Part shown: piece by piece, positions 7,038 to 15,100 of the stretch
How positions within the stretch are numbered: position 1 is the first letter of the stretch
Layout: every line of letters starts with the position of its first letter
Origin: Oscillospiraceae bacterium
GTDB lineage: Bacteria > Bacillota_A > Clostridia > Oscillospirales > Oscillospiraceae
Direction of reading: 5' to 3'
DNA: 23,480 bases
Assembly: GCA_902789835.1 (NCBI GenBank)
Contig: CADAPN010000065.1
Span: 1-23,480 of the forward strand
Notes under the pieces: model-generated
The model's input: only the letters and a program-made list of their open reading frames with translations
Told to the model about the DNA's origin: nothing
The model's database searches: none
Translations under genes and position numbers: made by a program

Positions 7038-8412
7038 TCTCAAAGGCCTCCATCGCCTGTTCGATTGTTTCCATATCAAGACTGCGCCGTACCGTATCCG
7101 CCAGCAGGTCATACTGCCGATTCCGGTACGCCGCGCGGTTTTCCGCTCTCTGCTCCGGGATCCGGATTTTTTTTCTCTCCGCGAGCCATCCGGCCATGCG
7201 GTTTACCAGCTCCCCGCTGTCAAACAGCCCGTGCAGATAGGTGCCGAACACCCTTTCTTCCGCGGCCCCGACTTCCGTTCCGTCTTCCAGGCGGGCGAAT
7301 GGATGCGCTGCGGACTCGGTTTTCCCCATGTGGATCTCATACCCTTCCAGCCGGGCACCGGCGAAGGGCCCCTCGGCACAGACGGCCAGTCTCCGGACTC
7401 GGGTCTTCTTCCCAGTGAAGACCGTCTCACAGGGCAGAAGATCGAGACCTTCGACGCTTCCCCCGCCTTCTATCTTCTCCGGGTCCGACACGCTTCGCCC
7501 CAGCATCTGGTATCCGCCGCAGACGCCGAGGATTGCACATCCCGCTTCATGAAGCGCAAGGATTTCCCCGGCCAGCCCCGTCTCCCGCAGCCAGCGGAGG
7601 TCTCCCAGGGTGTTCTTGGTCCCCGGGAGGATCACCAGATCCGGGTGTCCCAGCTGCTCTGGTCGGTTTACATAACGCAGCCCGATTGCCGGGTGTTCCT
7701 CCAGCGGAGAGAAGTCCGTGAAGTTCGACACATGCCAGGGCAGCACGCCGAGCACCGGCACCTCCGTCAGTTCTTCCAGCTGTCTCAGGCCGGGCCGCAG
7801 CAGCTCCACATCACCGCGGAACTTGTTGATCACCGTACCGATCAGCCTTTTCCGTTCTTCCGGCTGAAGCAGAGCCACCGTCCCGTAAAGCTGGGCAAAT
7901 ACGCCGCCCCGGTCGATGTCTCCGGCGAGGATCACCGGCGCATTCACCAGCTCGGCCAGGCCCATGTTGACGATGTCGTCCTGTCGGAGATTGATCTCCG
8001 CGGGAGAGCCCGCCCCCTCAATCACAATGATGTCGTGCTCTTCCGCCAGACTGTTGTAGGCCTTCATGATCTCGGGGATCAGCCCCCGTTTCATCCGGAA
8101 ATAGTCCTTCGCGTCATACTGTCCGCGGGCCTCGCCCATCACGATCAGCTGGCTGCCGGTGTCGCTGGAGGGCTTGAGCAGAATCGGATTCATCCGCACG
8201 TCACAGGGGATCCCCGCCGCTTCGGCCTGGACCGCCTGGGCCCGACCCAGTTCCAGGCCGTCTGCTGTAACAAAGCTGTTGAGGGCCATATTCTGGCTTT
8301 TGAAGGGAGCCACACGATAGCCGTCCTGTGCAAAGATCCGGCAGAGCGCCGTCACCAGCAGGCTTTTCCCCGCCCCGGACATGGTTCCCTGCACCATGAT
8401 GCATTTTGCCAT
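7012..8412 (-). CDS. cbiP: Cobyric acid synthase CbiP
   Basis: A 466-residue glutamine-dependent amidase that amidates carboxylates b, d, e and g of adenosylcobyrinic acid a,c-diamide. The N-terminal dethiobiotin-synthetase-like domain has the P-loop QGTMSGAGKS (8-17), then FKSQNMALNS, MNPILLKPSSD, VIEGAGSPAEINL and GDIDRGGVFA. The C-terminal class I glutamine amidotransferase domain has its nucleophile C298 in LGVCGGYQMLG, and GTYLHGLFD near the end. Its ATG directly abuts the cobD stop codon (TAG-ATG). Slightly shorter than many CbiP proteins but with all motifs present. Confidence 0.96.
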   Translation of the reverse strand: MAKCIMVQGTMSGAGKSLLVTALCRIFAQDGYRVAPFKSQNMALNSFVTADGLELGRAQAVQAEAAGIPCDVRMNPILLKPSSDTGSQLIVMGEARGQYDAKDYFRMKRGLIPEIMKAYNSLAEEHDIIVIEGAGSPAEINLRQDDIVNMGLAELVNAPVILAGDIDRGGVFAQLYGTVALLQPEERKRLIGTVINKFRGDVELLRPGLRQLEELTEVPVLGVLPWHVSNFTDFSPLEEHPAIGLRYVNRPEQLGHPDLVILPGTKNTLGDLRWLRETGLAGEILALHEAGCAILGVCGGYQMLGRSVSDPEKIEGGGSVEGLDLLPCETVFTGKKTRVRRLAVCAEGPFAGARLEGYEIHMGKTESAAHPFARLEDGTEVGAAEERVFGTYLHGLFDSGELVNRMAGWLAERKKIRIPEQRAENRAAYRNRQYDLLADTVRRSLDMETIEQAMEAFENDRNTGTD

Positions 8413-9465
8413 CTACCGCACCTCCCCCAGCGCATGAAGCAGCCCGTCGTTCTCTGCTTCGGTCCGAATCGCGATCCGGTACCAGCCTTCCGCGAGCCCC
8501 GCGTAGCTTCGGCAGTCCCGGATCAGGATGCCCCGCTTTCGGAGCTTTTCTCCCATCGCCCCATCCTCACAGTAAAACAGCAGGTAATTGGCCTCGCCGG
8601 AAATAACACGCAGCCCCAGAGCCTTCAAGGCCCGGATCATGCGCGGCCTCTCCGCGGACATCAGTTCGCGCAATCGGTTTACATAATCTATATCCTGCAA
8701 AGCCGCGATCCCCGCCGCCTGCGCCACGTTTGAGACCGGCCAGGGCTGCCCCGTGCTTTGCAGCCGCTCTGCGAAGGCTGCGCTCCCACAGAGGGCATAT
8801 CCCAGGCGCAAGCCCGCCATGGCATAGGTCTTGGTGAAAGCCCGAAGGATCACCAGGTTTGGATTCTGCCCCAGGTCCGGGATCAGGCTCTCCGTCTCGG
8901 AAGCTTCGGTGAAATCCAGAAAGCACTCGTCGATCACCGGCACACAGTTTTCATCCCTGCAGAGCTTCAGGATTTTCCGCATCTCCTCGCGTCCGGTCAC
9001 CAGTCCCGTCGGATTGTTGGGATTGGATAGGAAGAACAGTTCCGCGCCCCGGATGCCTTCCGCCAGTTCTTCCGGGCGCAGAAGAAAGCCCTCGCTCTCC
9101 CGCCGGGTCACAGTGCGAATGGTGCAGTTCTCTTCCCGCAACGCCTGTTCGTACTCTCCGAAGTCCGGCGCCGTGAGCACGGCCTTTTTCGGGCGCAGCA
9201 TCCGGCAGATCCGGAAGATCAGATCTGCGGCGCCGTTTCCGCATACGATCCGCTCTGCCGGGATACCGTGCCGCTGAGCCAGCCGGCTTCGCAGAGCCCG
9301 GCAGAGCGGATCCGGATAGCGCGCTGCATCCTCCAGCGCTTGGACCGCCGTCTCCCGTACTCCGTCCGGAAGTCCAAGGGGACTGACATTGGCCGAGAAA
9401 TCCAGCGGCAGAGAACCGTATTCTGTTTCATATCCGGCCCAGTCGCCGCCGTGTCTTCCAATCAT
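8413..9465 (-). CDS. cobD: L-threonine-O-3-phosphate decarboxylase CobD
   Basis: A 350-residue fold-type I PLP enzyme of the histidinol-phosphate aminotransferase family, set in a cobalamin operon. CobD makes (R)-1-amino-2-propanol phosphate for the nucleotide-loop linker. Visible motifs are LDFSANVSPLGLP, RYPDP, GNGAADLIF, SNPNNPTG (147-154), VIDECFLDF (178-186) and the PLP lysine K212 in FTKTYAMAGLRLGY. The start overlaps the cbiB stop by ATGA, so it is coupled to the enzyme that uses its product. A histidinol-phosphate aminotransferase would look similar, but context makes CobD clearly better. Confidence 0.93.
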   Translation of the reverse strand: MIGRHGGDWAGYETEYGSLPLDFSANVSPLGLPDGVRETAVQALEDAARYPDPLCRALRSRLAQRHGIPAERIVCGNGAADLIFRICRMLRPKKAVLTAPDFGEYEQALREENCTIRTVTRRESEGFLLRPEELAEGIRGAELFFLSNPNNPTGLVTGREEMRKILKLCRDENCVPVIDECFLDFTEASETESLIPDLGQNPNLVILRAFTKTYAMAGLRLGYALCGSAAFAERLQSTGQPWPVSNVAQAAGIAALQDIDYVNRLRELMSAERPRMIRALKALGLRVISGEANYLLFYCEDGAMGEKLRKRGILIRDCRSYAGLAEGWYRIAIRTEAENDGLLHALGEVR

Positions 9466-10442
9466 AATCCCTTCACCAGTAAAACGATTCCCAGCCGCAG
9501 CGCTCCCATCAGGCCGAGGCAGAGCCAGCTTCCGACCTGTTCCATCCGGCAGGCGCGGCGGATGTCTTCCGCCTCCGCCCCTCGGCGTTCGTCCCCTATA
9601 TAGGGCTTGTCATAAATCTTACCGAAATAGCTTGCCGGTCCGCAGAGCTTCAATCCCAGCGCGCCCGCCATTACCGCCTCGCACTGGGCGGAATTGGGAC
9701 TGGCATGCTTCCGCCGGTCCCGCTTCCAGATCCTCGCGGCGGCCTTTCTGTCCTCTCCGCAGAGGCCTGAAGCGGCGATCAGAATCAGCGCCGCCAGTCT
9801 GGAAGGAAAGTAATTTGCCGCATCATCCAGTTTGGCCGCCGCTCTCCCAAACCAGAGATACCGCTCGTTTCGATACCCCACCATGCTGTCCATGGTGTTG
9901 ACGGCCTTGTAGCACAGGGCAAGCGGCGCTCCGCCGAGAAACATATACAGCATCGGCGCCGCAATTCCGTCGGAGAAGTTCTCTGCCACGGTCTCGACCG
10001 CTGCCCGCATCACTGCGCTTTGATCCAGTGCCTCGGTATCCCGGCCGACGATCCGCGAGACCGCCGCTCTGGCGTCTGCCAGCGTTCCGTCTTTCAGGGC
10101 GCGGGAAACGCGCATGGCCTCATCCCGGAGATTCTTTACCGCAAGGGCCTGCCAGCACCAGATACACTCCATCAGAAAGGCCAGCGGAGGCCAAAGCCGG
10201 TTCAGCAGCGTCAGCACCAGACCGCAGATCAGCAGCGTCCCCACCGGGAGCAGCGTCGCCAGCAGCATCCCGTCAAGCAGCTCTCCCCTGCGGTTTTTTG
10301 GCAGAAGCTTTCGCAGCAGCGTTTCCAGCGCCGTAATACCGTGTCCCATCAGGACCACCGGATGAATCGGTGTGAGCCGCTCTGGGTCCCCCAGGATCAG
10401 ATCCAGCACGAAGCCGCAAGCCGCTGTCATTAGAATTCTCAT
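9462..10442 (-). CDS. cbiB: Adenosylcobinamide-phosphate synthase CbiB
   Basis: A 326-residue integral membrane protein that joins aminopropanol phosphate to adenosylcobyric acid. The start at 10442 is MRILMTAACGFVLDLILGDPERLTPIHPVVLMG, the family N-terminus with GDP and HPV motifs; the 110-codon upstream extension lies antisense to nothing useful and runs through the cobC-like gene, so it is rejected. Several hydrophobic spans are visible (residues about 3-13, 50-90, 190-210, 300-322). The family motif VAENFSDGIAAPMLYMFLGG and the YNxxNTMDSMVGY-like segment (CYKAVNTMDSMVGYRNERY) are clear. ATGA overlaps occur at both ends. Confidence 0.95.
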   Translation of the reverse strand: MRILMTAACGFVLDLILGDPERLTPIHPVVLMGHGITALETLLRKLLPKNRRGELLDGMLLATLLPVGTLLICGLVLTLLNRLWPPLAFLMECIWCWQALAVKNLRDEAMRVSRALKDGTLADARAAVSRIVGRDTEALDQSAVMRAAVETVAENFSDGIAAPMLYMFLGGAPLALCYKAVNTMDSMVGYRNERYLWFGRAAAKLDDAANYFPSRLAALILIAASGLCGEDRKAAARIWKRDRRKHASPNSAQCEAVMAGALGLKLCGPASYFGKIYDKPYIGDERRGAEAEDIRRACRMEQVGSWLCLGLMGALRLGIVLLVKGL

Positions 10443-11026
10443 TGCAAAAACGATATCTCCCGTATCACGCGCAGCGTTTTGCTCTCCGGCTTCCAGTCCA
10501 GCAACCATCCGCAGCCGCAGGGTCTCTGCCAGCGGTAGTACTCCCTCTGCGGGACGCCCTTTTCCTCCAGCAGAGCCATCTGGGTCCCGCCGTGGGCGAC
10601 GATCACAAGATCTTCCGCAGCTTCCGCTTCTTCGGTCTCGGTTTCCAGAATCCGCGCAAAGCCTCTGTTGACCCGCTCGCTGAAGTCCGTCTTTTCTTCC
10701 CCGCCGGGACAGCGTCCCCGGCAGCCGCCGTCCACCCACGCGCGATATGCGGCGTCGTCTTCCATCTCCCACCAGCCGCGGCCCTCGAAGCTACCGAAAT
10801 CCATCTCCCGGAGGTCCGGACAGAGCACCTGCTCCGCCTCCGGGAAGAGAATCTGTGCCGTCTCCCGTGCCCGCAGGGCCGGTGACACATACACCCGCCT
10901 TGGGCAGATATCCGCCCTCTTCAGCGCCGCTCTCCCCGCCTGCGAAAGTCCGTCGTCCAGGCGTCCCTGATAGCGTTTTTCCTCCCCGAGCCGGGTCATT
11001 CCATGCCGGATCAGCCAGACCTTCAC
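10439..11026 (-). CDS. cobC: Histidine phosphatase, probable alpha-ribazole phosphatase (CobC-like)
   Basis: About 195 residues of the histidine phosphatase (phosphoglycerate-mutase-like) superfamily. The catalytic RHG is at residues 7-9, followed by YQGRLDDGLSQAG, YVSPALRARETA, REMDFGSFEG and VIVAHGG near residue 148. In this setting it probably removes phosphate from alpha-ribazole-5'-phosphate or adenosylcobalamin-5'-phosphate. I prefer a GTG start at 11026, which overlaps the previous stop as GTGA and has AGGAG 7 bases upstream; an ATG two codons earlier (11032) has the same AGGAG only one base away. Substrate assignment rests on context. Confidence 0.85.
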   Translation of the reverse strand: MKVWLIRHGMTRLGEEKRYQGRLDDGLSQAGRAALKRADICPRRVYVSPALRARETAQILFPEAEQVLCPDLREMDFGSFEGRGWWEMEDDAAYRAWVDGGCRGRCPGGEEKTDFSERVNRGFARILETETEEAEAAEDLVIVAHGGTQMALLEEKGVPQREYYRWQRPCGCGWLLDWKPESKTLRVIREISFLQ

Positions 11027-11355
11027 GGCCATTCTCCTTTCAGCAGCTGCGGCAGGCCGCAGCAGACACGAACCACCGTCTCTGCACGCTCTGCCAGCAG
11101 GCAGGCAAGCCGTCCGGCGGCCTCTCTTCTCTCCCGCTCAGCGGGATCCAAAGGAATTACACCGCCGCCGATCTCCGTGGCAATGACAACCCGCCGCCCC
11201 GCCAGCTCATCCGCGAGGGATTTAAGATCATCAGCCGGTACAAGGTTCTGCACATCCCAGACGGCGCAGGCGGCAAGCTCCGCCTCCGTCAGGCCCAGCT
11301 GCTTCCGGACCCAGGTTTTCTTCCCCGCGTAAAGCGGTCCCGTCACGAAGATCAC
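11023..11355 (-). CDS. Short CobU-like protein (degenerate P-loop, canonical CobU C-terminus)
   Basis: A 110-residue protein starting at GTG (GTGA overlap with cobS). It resembles CobU (adenosylcobinamide kinase/guanylyltransferase) with the middle removed. The N-terminus IFVTGPLYAGKKTW keeps the P-loop position but has Lys where Ser/Thr is expected. The C-terminal half, ATEIGGGVIPLDPAERERREAAGRLACLLAERAE in outline and ending CCGLPQLLKG, follows the canonical CobU pattern (NEVGxGIVP...RxxAGRxNQ) better than the full-length CobU of this same operon does. The guanylyl-accepting His segment is absent. It is intact and translationally coupled on both sides, so it is not obviously a dead remnant. 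It may be an accessory subunit of CobU, but that is inference. Confidence 0.75.
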   Translation of the reverse strand: MIFVTGPLYAGKKTWVRKQLGLTEAELAACAVWDVQNLVPADDLKSLADELAGRRVVIATEIGGGVIPLDPAERERREAAGRLACLLAERAETVVRVCCGLPQLLKGEWP

Positions 11356-12113
11356 AGCAATCCCCCCACATACCGGCTCACCGCCAGCATTCCGAGCATC
11401 CAGAGCTCTGCCGTCTGGACGAACCAGCCCGCCAGATCGCCGGACAATCCGCCGAATTCCTTTTCACACAGCCGCCTGTACCGCCAGAACACCGCCATCG
11501 CCGTCACCGTACTGAGGATGGCTCCCCCGATGCCCAGCAGGCCGCCGAATACCAGCGCCGCCCCGGTCAGGATCCGCCGCGTCGTTGTTCGTTCCGCCGC
11601 CTCCGCGAAGCTTCTGGCAAGACCGCTCCCCTCCCGGAGAGGGAAACTCAGCAGGGCGATCCCCGAAAGGCAGCGCGAAAGCCCGTAAAGCCCCAGCAGG
11701 CAGAACACGTTCACGTTTGGCAGGGCACACCAGAGCGCAAGCACGGCCACAAAATACATGCACAGCCGGATTGCGGCAAAGGCCCCAAGATGCGGGTCTT
11801 TCAGGATCTCCTGCTTCTTCTCGATCCCCGCATGGCTGGAAAGGGCGTCCCAGGTATCGGCATAGCCGTCGAGATGAATTCCCCCCGTGGTCAGAACCGG
11901 CAGCAGGCAGTATCCCGCGCCTCGCAGAAGCTCCGGCAGGGCCAGGGCCGTACACAGCTTTCCCCAGCCAAAGCTCAAAAGCGCGATGACCACACCCACC
12001 AGCGGAAATGCGCACAGACTGTAACGCATGCTTTGCTCCTCCCAGTCCGTCTGCGGGACCGGGATCGCCGAAAACATCGAAAACGCAATCAGAATACTTT
12101 TCCAAATGCTCAT
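11352..12113 (-). CDS. cobS: Adenosylcobinamide-GDP ribazoletransferase (cobalamin synthase) CobS
   Basis: A 253-residue membrane protein that joins AdoCbi-GDP with alpha-ribazole or its phosphate, the final assembly step. The start at 12113 (MSIWKSILIAFSMFSAIPVP) overlaps the cobU stop as ATGA; a 12-codon extension is rejected. The acidic metal-binding motif GGIHLDGYADTWDALSSH is at residues 77-94, KDPHLGAFAA follows, and several transmembrane spans are evident (about 36-52, 66-76, 120-145, 190-215). The C-terminal GDLAGWFVQTAEL corresponds to the conserved GDxxGA..E region. Normal length. Confidence 0.95.
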   Translation of the reverse strand: MSIWKSILIAFSMFSAIPVPQTDWEEQSMRYSLCAFPLVGVVIALLSFGWGKLCTALALPELLRGAGYCLLPVLTTGGIHLDGYADTWDALSSHAGIEKKQEILKDPHLGAFAAIRLCMYFVAVLALWCALPNVNVFCLLGLYGLSRCLSGIALLSFPLREGSGLARSFAEAAERTTTRRILTGAALVFGGLLGIGGAILSTVTAMAVFWRYRRLCEKEFGGLSGDLAGWFVQTAELWMLGMLAVSRYVGGLL

Positions 12114-12637
12114 GCCGGCACTCCCTTCAGCACATTCGGCAGGCCGCAAACAATCTCCGTCACAAGATCCGCCTCTTGGGCAAGCTCCCGGTTCAGCAGG
12201 GCAAGATTCCGAAGATACCCGTCCGTCATCCCGTCATACCGCACCCCGTCCGAGAAGATCTCATTGGTCACCACCGTGAGATTTTCACACCGTTCTGTCA
12301 GCGCTTTCATTCCGGCCCTGGCCGCACGGAGCCCGCCGCCTTCCGGTCGGAACATCTCGTTGGCCAGCAGATTGGAAAGATCCTCCAGCAGCACGTTCGC
12401 GCCTGCCGGAACTCCGATCCCGGACGCAAGTTTGCCCGCGAGATCCAGTCCCCACTCCAGCGTCTGAAATTCGTACCCCGCGCGGGCCAGGCGGTGTTTT
12501 GCAATCCGCCGCAGGCTCTCGGGGTCGCGCGCCGTCATGGTGGCGATATAGAATCTCTGCCCCGGCAGACGGCAGACCAGCTCTTCTGCAAAGGCGCTTT
12601 TCCCGCTGCCCGATCCGCCGATGATGATACTCAGCAT
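12110..12637 (-). CDS. cobU: Adenosylcobinamide kinase/guanylyltransferase CobU
   Basis: About 175 residues, starting at ATG 12637 with GAGGAG just upstream; a GTG four codons earlier overlaps the cobT stop but lacks a ribosome site. CobU phosphorylates adenosylcobinamide and then transfers GMP. The P-loop IIGGSGSGKS is at residues 5-14, YIATMTARD near 30, and H48 in RIAKHR fits the guanylylated His of the family. LLEDLSNLLAN matches the second conserved block. The C-terminal third (TNEIFSDGVRYDGMTDGYLRNL) departs from the usual NEVGxGIVP pattern, while a separate short protein two genes downstream carries that pattern. Confidence 0.92.
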   Translation of the reverse strand: MLSIIIGGSGSGKSAFAEELVCRLPGQRFYIATMTARDPESLRRIAKHRLARAGYEFQTLEWGLDLAGKLASGIGVPAGANVLLEDLSNLLANEMFRPEGGGLRAARAGMKALTERCENLTVVTNEIFSDGVRYDGMTDGYLRNLALLNRELAQEADLVTEIVCGLPNVLKGVPA

Positions 12638-12645
12638 CTTTCTCC

Positions 12646-13716
12646 TCACGTCAGAGGCCGATAAGCCTCGATCCCCAGTCTTTCAAAACTCTGTCCGTTG
12701 CGGTAGACCTCCAACGCGATCTCCAGCAGGGGCATCAGCATCAGCGCACCGCTCCCCTCGCCGAGATGCATGCCGGCTTCCATCGGCGCTTCCAGTCCCA
12801 GCTTCTCCAGCAGCAGCACGCCCAGCGGCTCTGACGAGACATGGCTGGCCAGCATGGCCGCTCCCGCATTCGGGCAAAGCCGCAGGGCGCAGTACGCGGC
12901 GATGGAGCTGACGGCGCCGTCAATGATCACCGGTGTTCGGTTTGCCGCCGCCGCGAGGAAGGCGCCGCACATGGCGGCAATGTCCAGGCCGCCCAGCTCC
13001 GCCATCAGAGATACGGGATCTTTCTCATCCCGGTCGATCCGCTCCAGCGCACGCCGTATGACGTGTTTCTTCCGTTCAAGTCCCGCCGTGCTGAGTCCCG
13101 CCCCGCGCCCGGTGACTTTATCCGGATTCAGGTCCAGAAGCCCCGCAGAAAGCGCCGTGGCGGTCGTGGTGTTGCCGATGCCCATCTCCCCCACCGCCAG
13201 CAGATCCGTTCCTTCCCGGATCAGTTCTTCCGTCAGATTCGCGCCTTGGGCCATGGCCGTGAGGCATTCCTCTCTCGTCATGGCCGCCTCCCGGCTGATG
13301 TCTCCGGTGCCGTTTCGCACCCGCAGGTTCCGTACGCCGGGATATCCGGGAAAGTCCAGGATGCCCAGGTCGGCCGGAATCACACGGCAGCCGGTCCGTC
13401 TGGCCATGATGTTGGCCGTGCTGCGGCCCTCCGCCAGGGAAACCGCGACCTTTCCCGTCACCTCGCTGCCGCACTGGCTGATCCCCTGGGCTGCCACGCC
13501 GTTGTCCGCGCAGAAGACGATCAGGGTCTTCTGATCGAGGGAAAAATCCGTCTGCCCTTTCAGCGCGGCGATTCGCGTGATCATGTCCTCAAAGGCCCCC
13601 AGGCCGCGCAAAGGCTTTGCCACCGTGTTCCAGCGTGCCGCCGCCTGCATCCGGGCCCTCTCATCCGGCGGGCAGATCTCCCGGATCACTTCATCGATTG
13701 TATTCTTTCTCTCCAT
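12646..13716 (-). CDS. cobT: Nicotinate-nucleotide-dimethylbenzimidazole phosphoribosyltransferase CobT
   Basis: A 356-residue enzyme that activates the lower-ligand base by making alpha-ribazole 5'-phosphate from nicotinate mononucleotide. Family motifs are FCADNGVAAQGIS (68-80), GEMGIGNTTTATAL (176-189), VTGRGAGLS (201-209), the segment GGLDIAAMCGA, and HLGEGSGA with the catalytic Glu at residue 320 (E317 in Salmonella). The N-terminus overlaps the end of cbiA by 26 bp. No dimethylbenzimidazole synthesis gene (bluB or bza) is present in the window, so the base used by this organism cannot be told. Confidence 0.96.
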   Translation of the reverse strand: MERKNTIDEVIREICPPDERARMQAAARWNTVAKPLRGLGAFEDMITRIAALKGQTDFSLDQKTLIVFCADNGVAAQGISQCGSEVTGKVAVSLAEGRSTANIMARRTGCRVIPADLGILDFPGYPGVRNLRVRNGTGDISREAAMTREECLTAMAQGANLTEELIREGTDLLAVGEMGIGNTTTATALSAGLLDLNPDKVTGRGAGLSTAGLERKKHVIRRALERIDRDEKDPVSLMAELGGLDIAAMCGAFLAAAANRTPVIIDGAVSSIAAYCALRLCPNAGAAMLASHVSSEPLGVLLLEKLGLEAPMEAGMHLGEGSGALMLMPLLEIALEVYRNGQSFERLGIEAYRPLT

Positions 13717-15100
13717 ACGCCAAACACGCCTTTACAAATCGTTCTGCCAACGGCAGCTCCCCGCCGAAATGCAGGTGCGGAAACCCGGCATACAGCGTCT
13801 CGGTCACCCGGCCGCAGCGCCAGCTTCTTCCGTCCGCCTTCTCCGCCGCGAGATCCCTTCCGTTTTCCATGCTGTCCCAGTAGTGGAATTCATGTGCGGG
13901 GATCCGCTCGCCTGCCCGAAACATCAGGGAGTCGCTCTCCGCCCTCAGCTTCAGATAACCGAAACGCTGCAGCTTCCCGGTTTTGACTCCCTGTCCGGGC
14001 AGCGCGCCGCACATCGGCCAGGCCCTTCCCTCCGGGTCCTCCAGGCTCTCCTGAAGATAGAGGAAACCGCCGCATTCCGCCGCTGTCGGGCATCCCTGCA
14101 GCACCCGCTCCCGGATCTCCCGGCATATGGACTTGTTTTCCGAGAGTTGCCTTGCATAGAGCTCCGGGTAGCCGCCGCAGAGCCAGAGTCCTTCCGCTTC
14201 GGGTAAATGCCTGTCGTGCAGCGGGCTGAAGAACAGGATCTCGGCCCCCGCCTGACGCAGGGCGTCCAGATTGTCGGCATAGTGAAAACAGAAGGCCTCA
14301 TCCCGCGTCACCGCAATGCGGCAGCGGGACATGGTTTTATGGTTTTTCTCCGTCCCGGCCCGGACACTTCCCGCGGGAGCATGTTCTTCCGGAACGCTCC
14401 CTGGCTGCCCGTTTCCGCCACCCGGCTCAATCTCCGACGCCAGGTCCAGAAGGCGGTCCAGATCTATGCTCTGTTCCGCCTGCCTGGCAATGCGGTCAAA
14501 GCGCAGCTGAAAATCTTCGATTTCCGCCGCGGTCAGCAGGCCGAGATGACGGCTCTCCAGGCGCGCCTCTTCCATCGGCGGAAGGCAGCCAAGCACCGGA
14601 AGTCCGCACTCCCGCTCCAGGATTCCCCGGAAGTACTCCGCCTGCCGTTCGGAACAATCACAAAGCAGCAGGCCGGCAATCCTGCTCTCCGGGCGAAAGC
14701 TTCGCATCCCGCAGACCTGCGCCGCCAGCGTGACCCCGCTCCCCTTCGGCCGCAGCACCAGAACGGCCGGCAAATCAAGCGTTCCGGCGAGCTCCCAGGC
14801 GCTGGCCTCTGTGGTGCCGTTCAGCCCGTCATAGTAGCCCATGGCCCCTTCCACCAGGGCCACATCGCCCTGCCGTGAGGCAAAGCTTCTCCGAACGCCC
14901 GCCTCTCCCTGAAGGAAGAGGTCGAGGTTTCGGCTCTCCACGCCCAGAACCCGGCTGTGGAACATCGGGTCGATGTAGTCCGGACCGCTCTTGAAAGCTT
15001 GTACATGCAATCCGCGCCGTTTGAGCGCCGCCATCAGGGCACAGCTCATCACCGTTTTCCCCGCGCCGCTCTGCATGGCGCTGATCATAAGCGCCCTCAT
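13691..15100 (-). CDS. cbiA: Cobyrinic acid a,c-diamide synthase CbiA
   Basis: A 469-residue ATP- and glutamine-dependent amidase acting on the a and c carboxylates. The N-terminal P-loop is SAMQSGAGKT (7-16), followed by FKSGPDYIDPMFH and VEGAMGYYDGLNG. The C-terminal glutamine amidotransferase domain carries the nucleophile C343 in AAECGGFLYL and the AHEFHYWDS His motif (402-410). A Gly/Pro/Ala/Glu-rich linker of about 35 residues (near 225-258) separates the two domains. The start overlaps the cbiET stop by ATGA. All catalytic features are present. Confidence 0.96.
   Translation of the reverse strand: MRALMISAMQSGAGKTVMSCALMAALKRRGLHVQAFKSGPDYIDPMFHSRVLGVESRNLDLFLQGEAGVRRSFASRQGDVALVEGAMGYYDGLNGTTEASAWELAGTLDLPAVLVLRPKGSGVTLAAQVCGMRSFRPESRIAGLLLCDCSERQAEYFRGILERECGLPVLGCLPPMEEARLESRHLGLLTAAEIEDFQLRFDRIARQAEQSIDLDRLLDLASEIEPGGGNGQPGSVPEEHAPAGSVRAGTEKNHKTMSRCRIAVTRDEAFCFHYADNLDALRQAGAEILFFSPLHDRHLPEAEGLWLCGGYPELYARQLSENKSICREIRERVLQGCPTAAECGGFLYLQESLEDPEGRAWPMCGALPGQGVKTGKLQRFGYLKLRAESDSLMFRAGERIPAHEFHYWDSMENGRDLAAEKADGRSWRCGRVTETLYAGFPHLHFGGELPLAERFVKACLAYGEKEYNR

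Noticed and set aside
6961..8733. A 590-codon plus-strand open frame opposite cbiP and cobD
   Set aside because: The minus-strand products carry all CbiP and CobD motifs. The plus frame gives a His/Pro/Gln/Arg-rich sequence typical of an antisense reading in GC-rich DNA and has no ribosome site.
10443..10772. Longer N-terminus for CbiB (110 extra codons)
   Set aside because: It reads the cobC-like gene in another frame and is Arg/Gly-rich. The ATG at 10442 starts with the CbiB family sequence and overlaps the previous stop.
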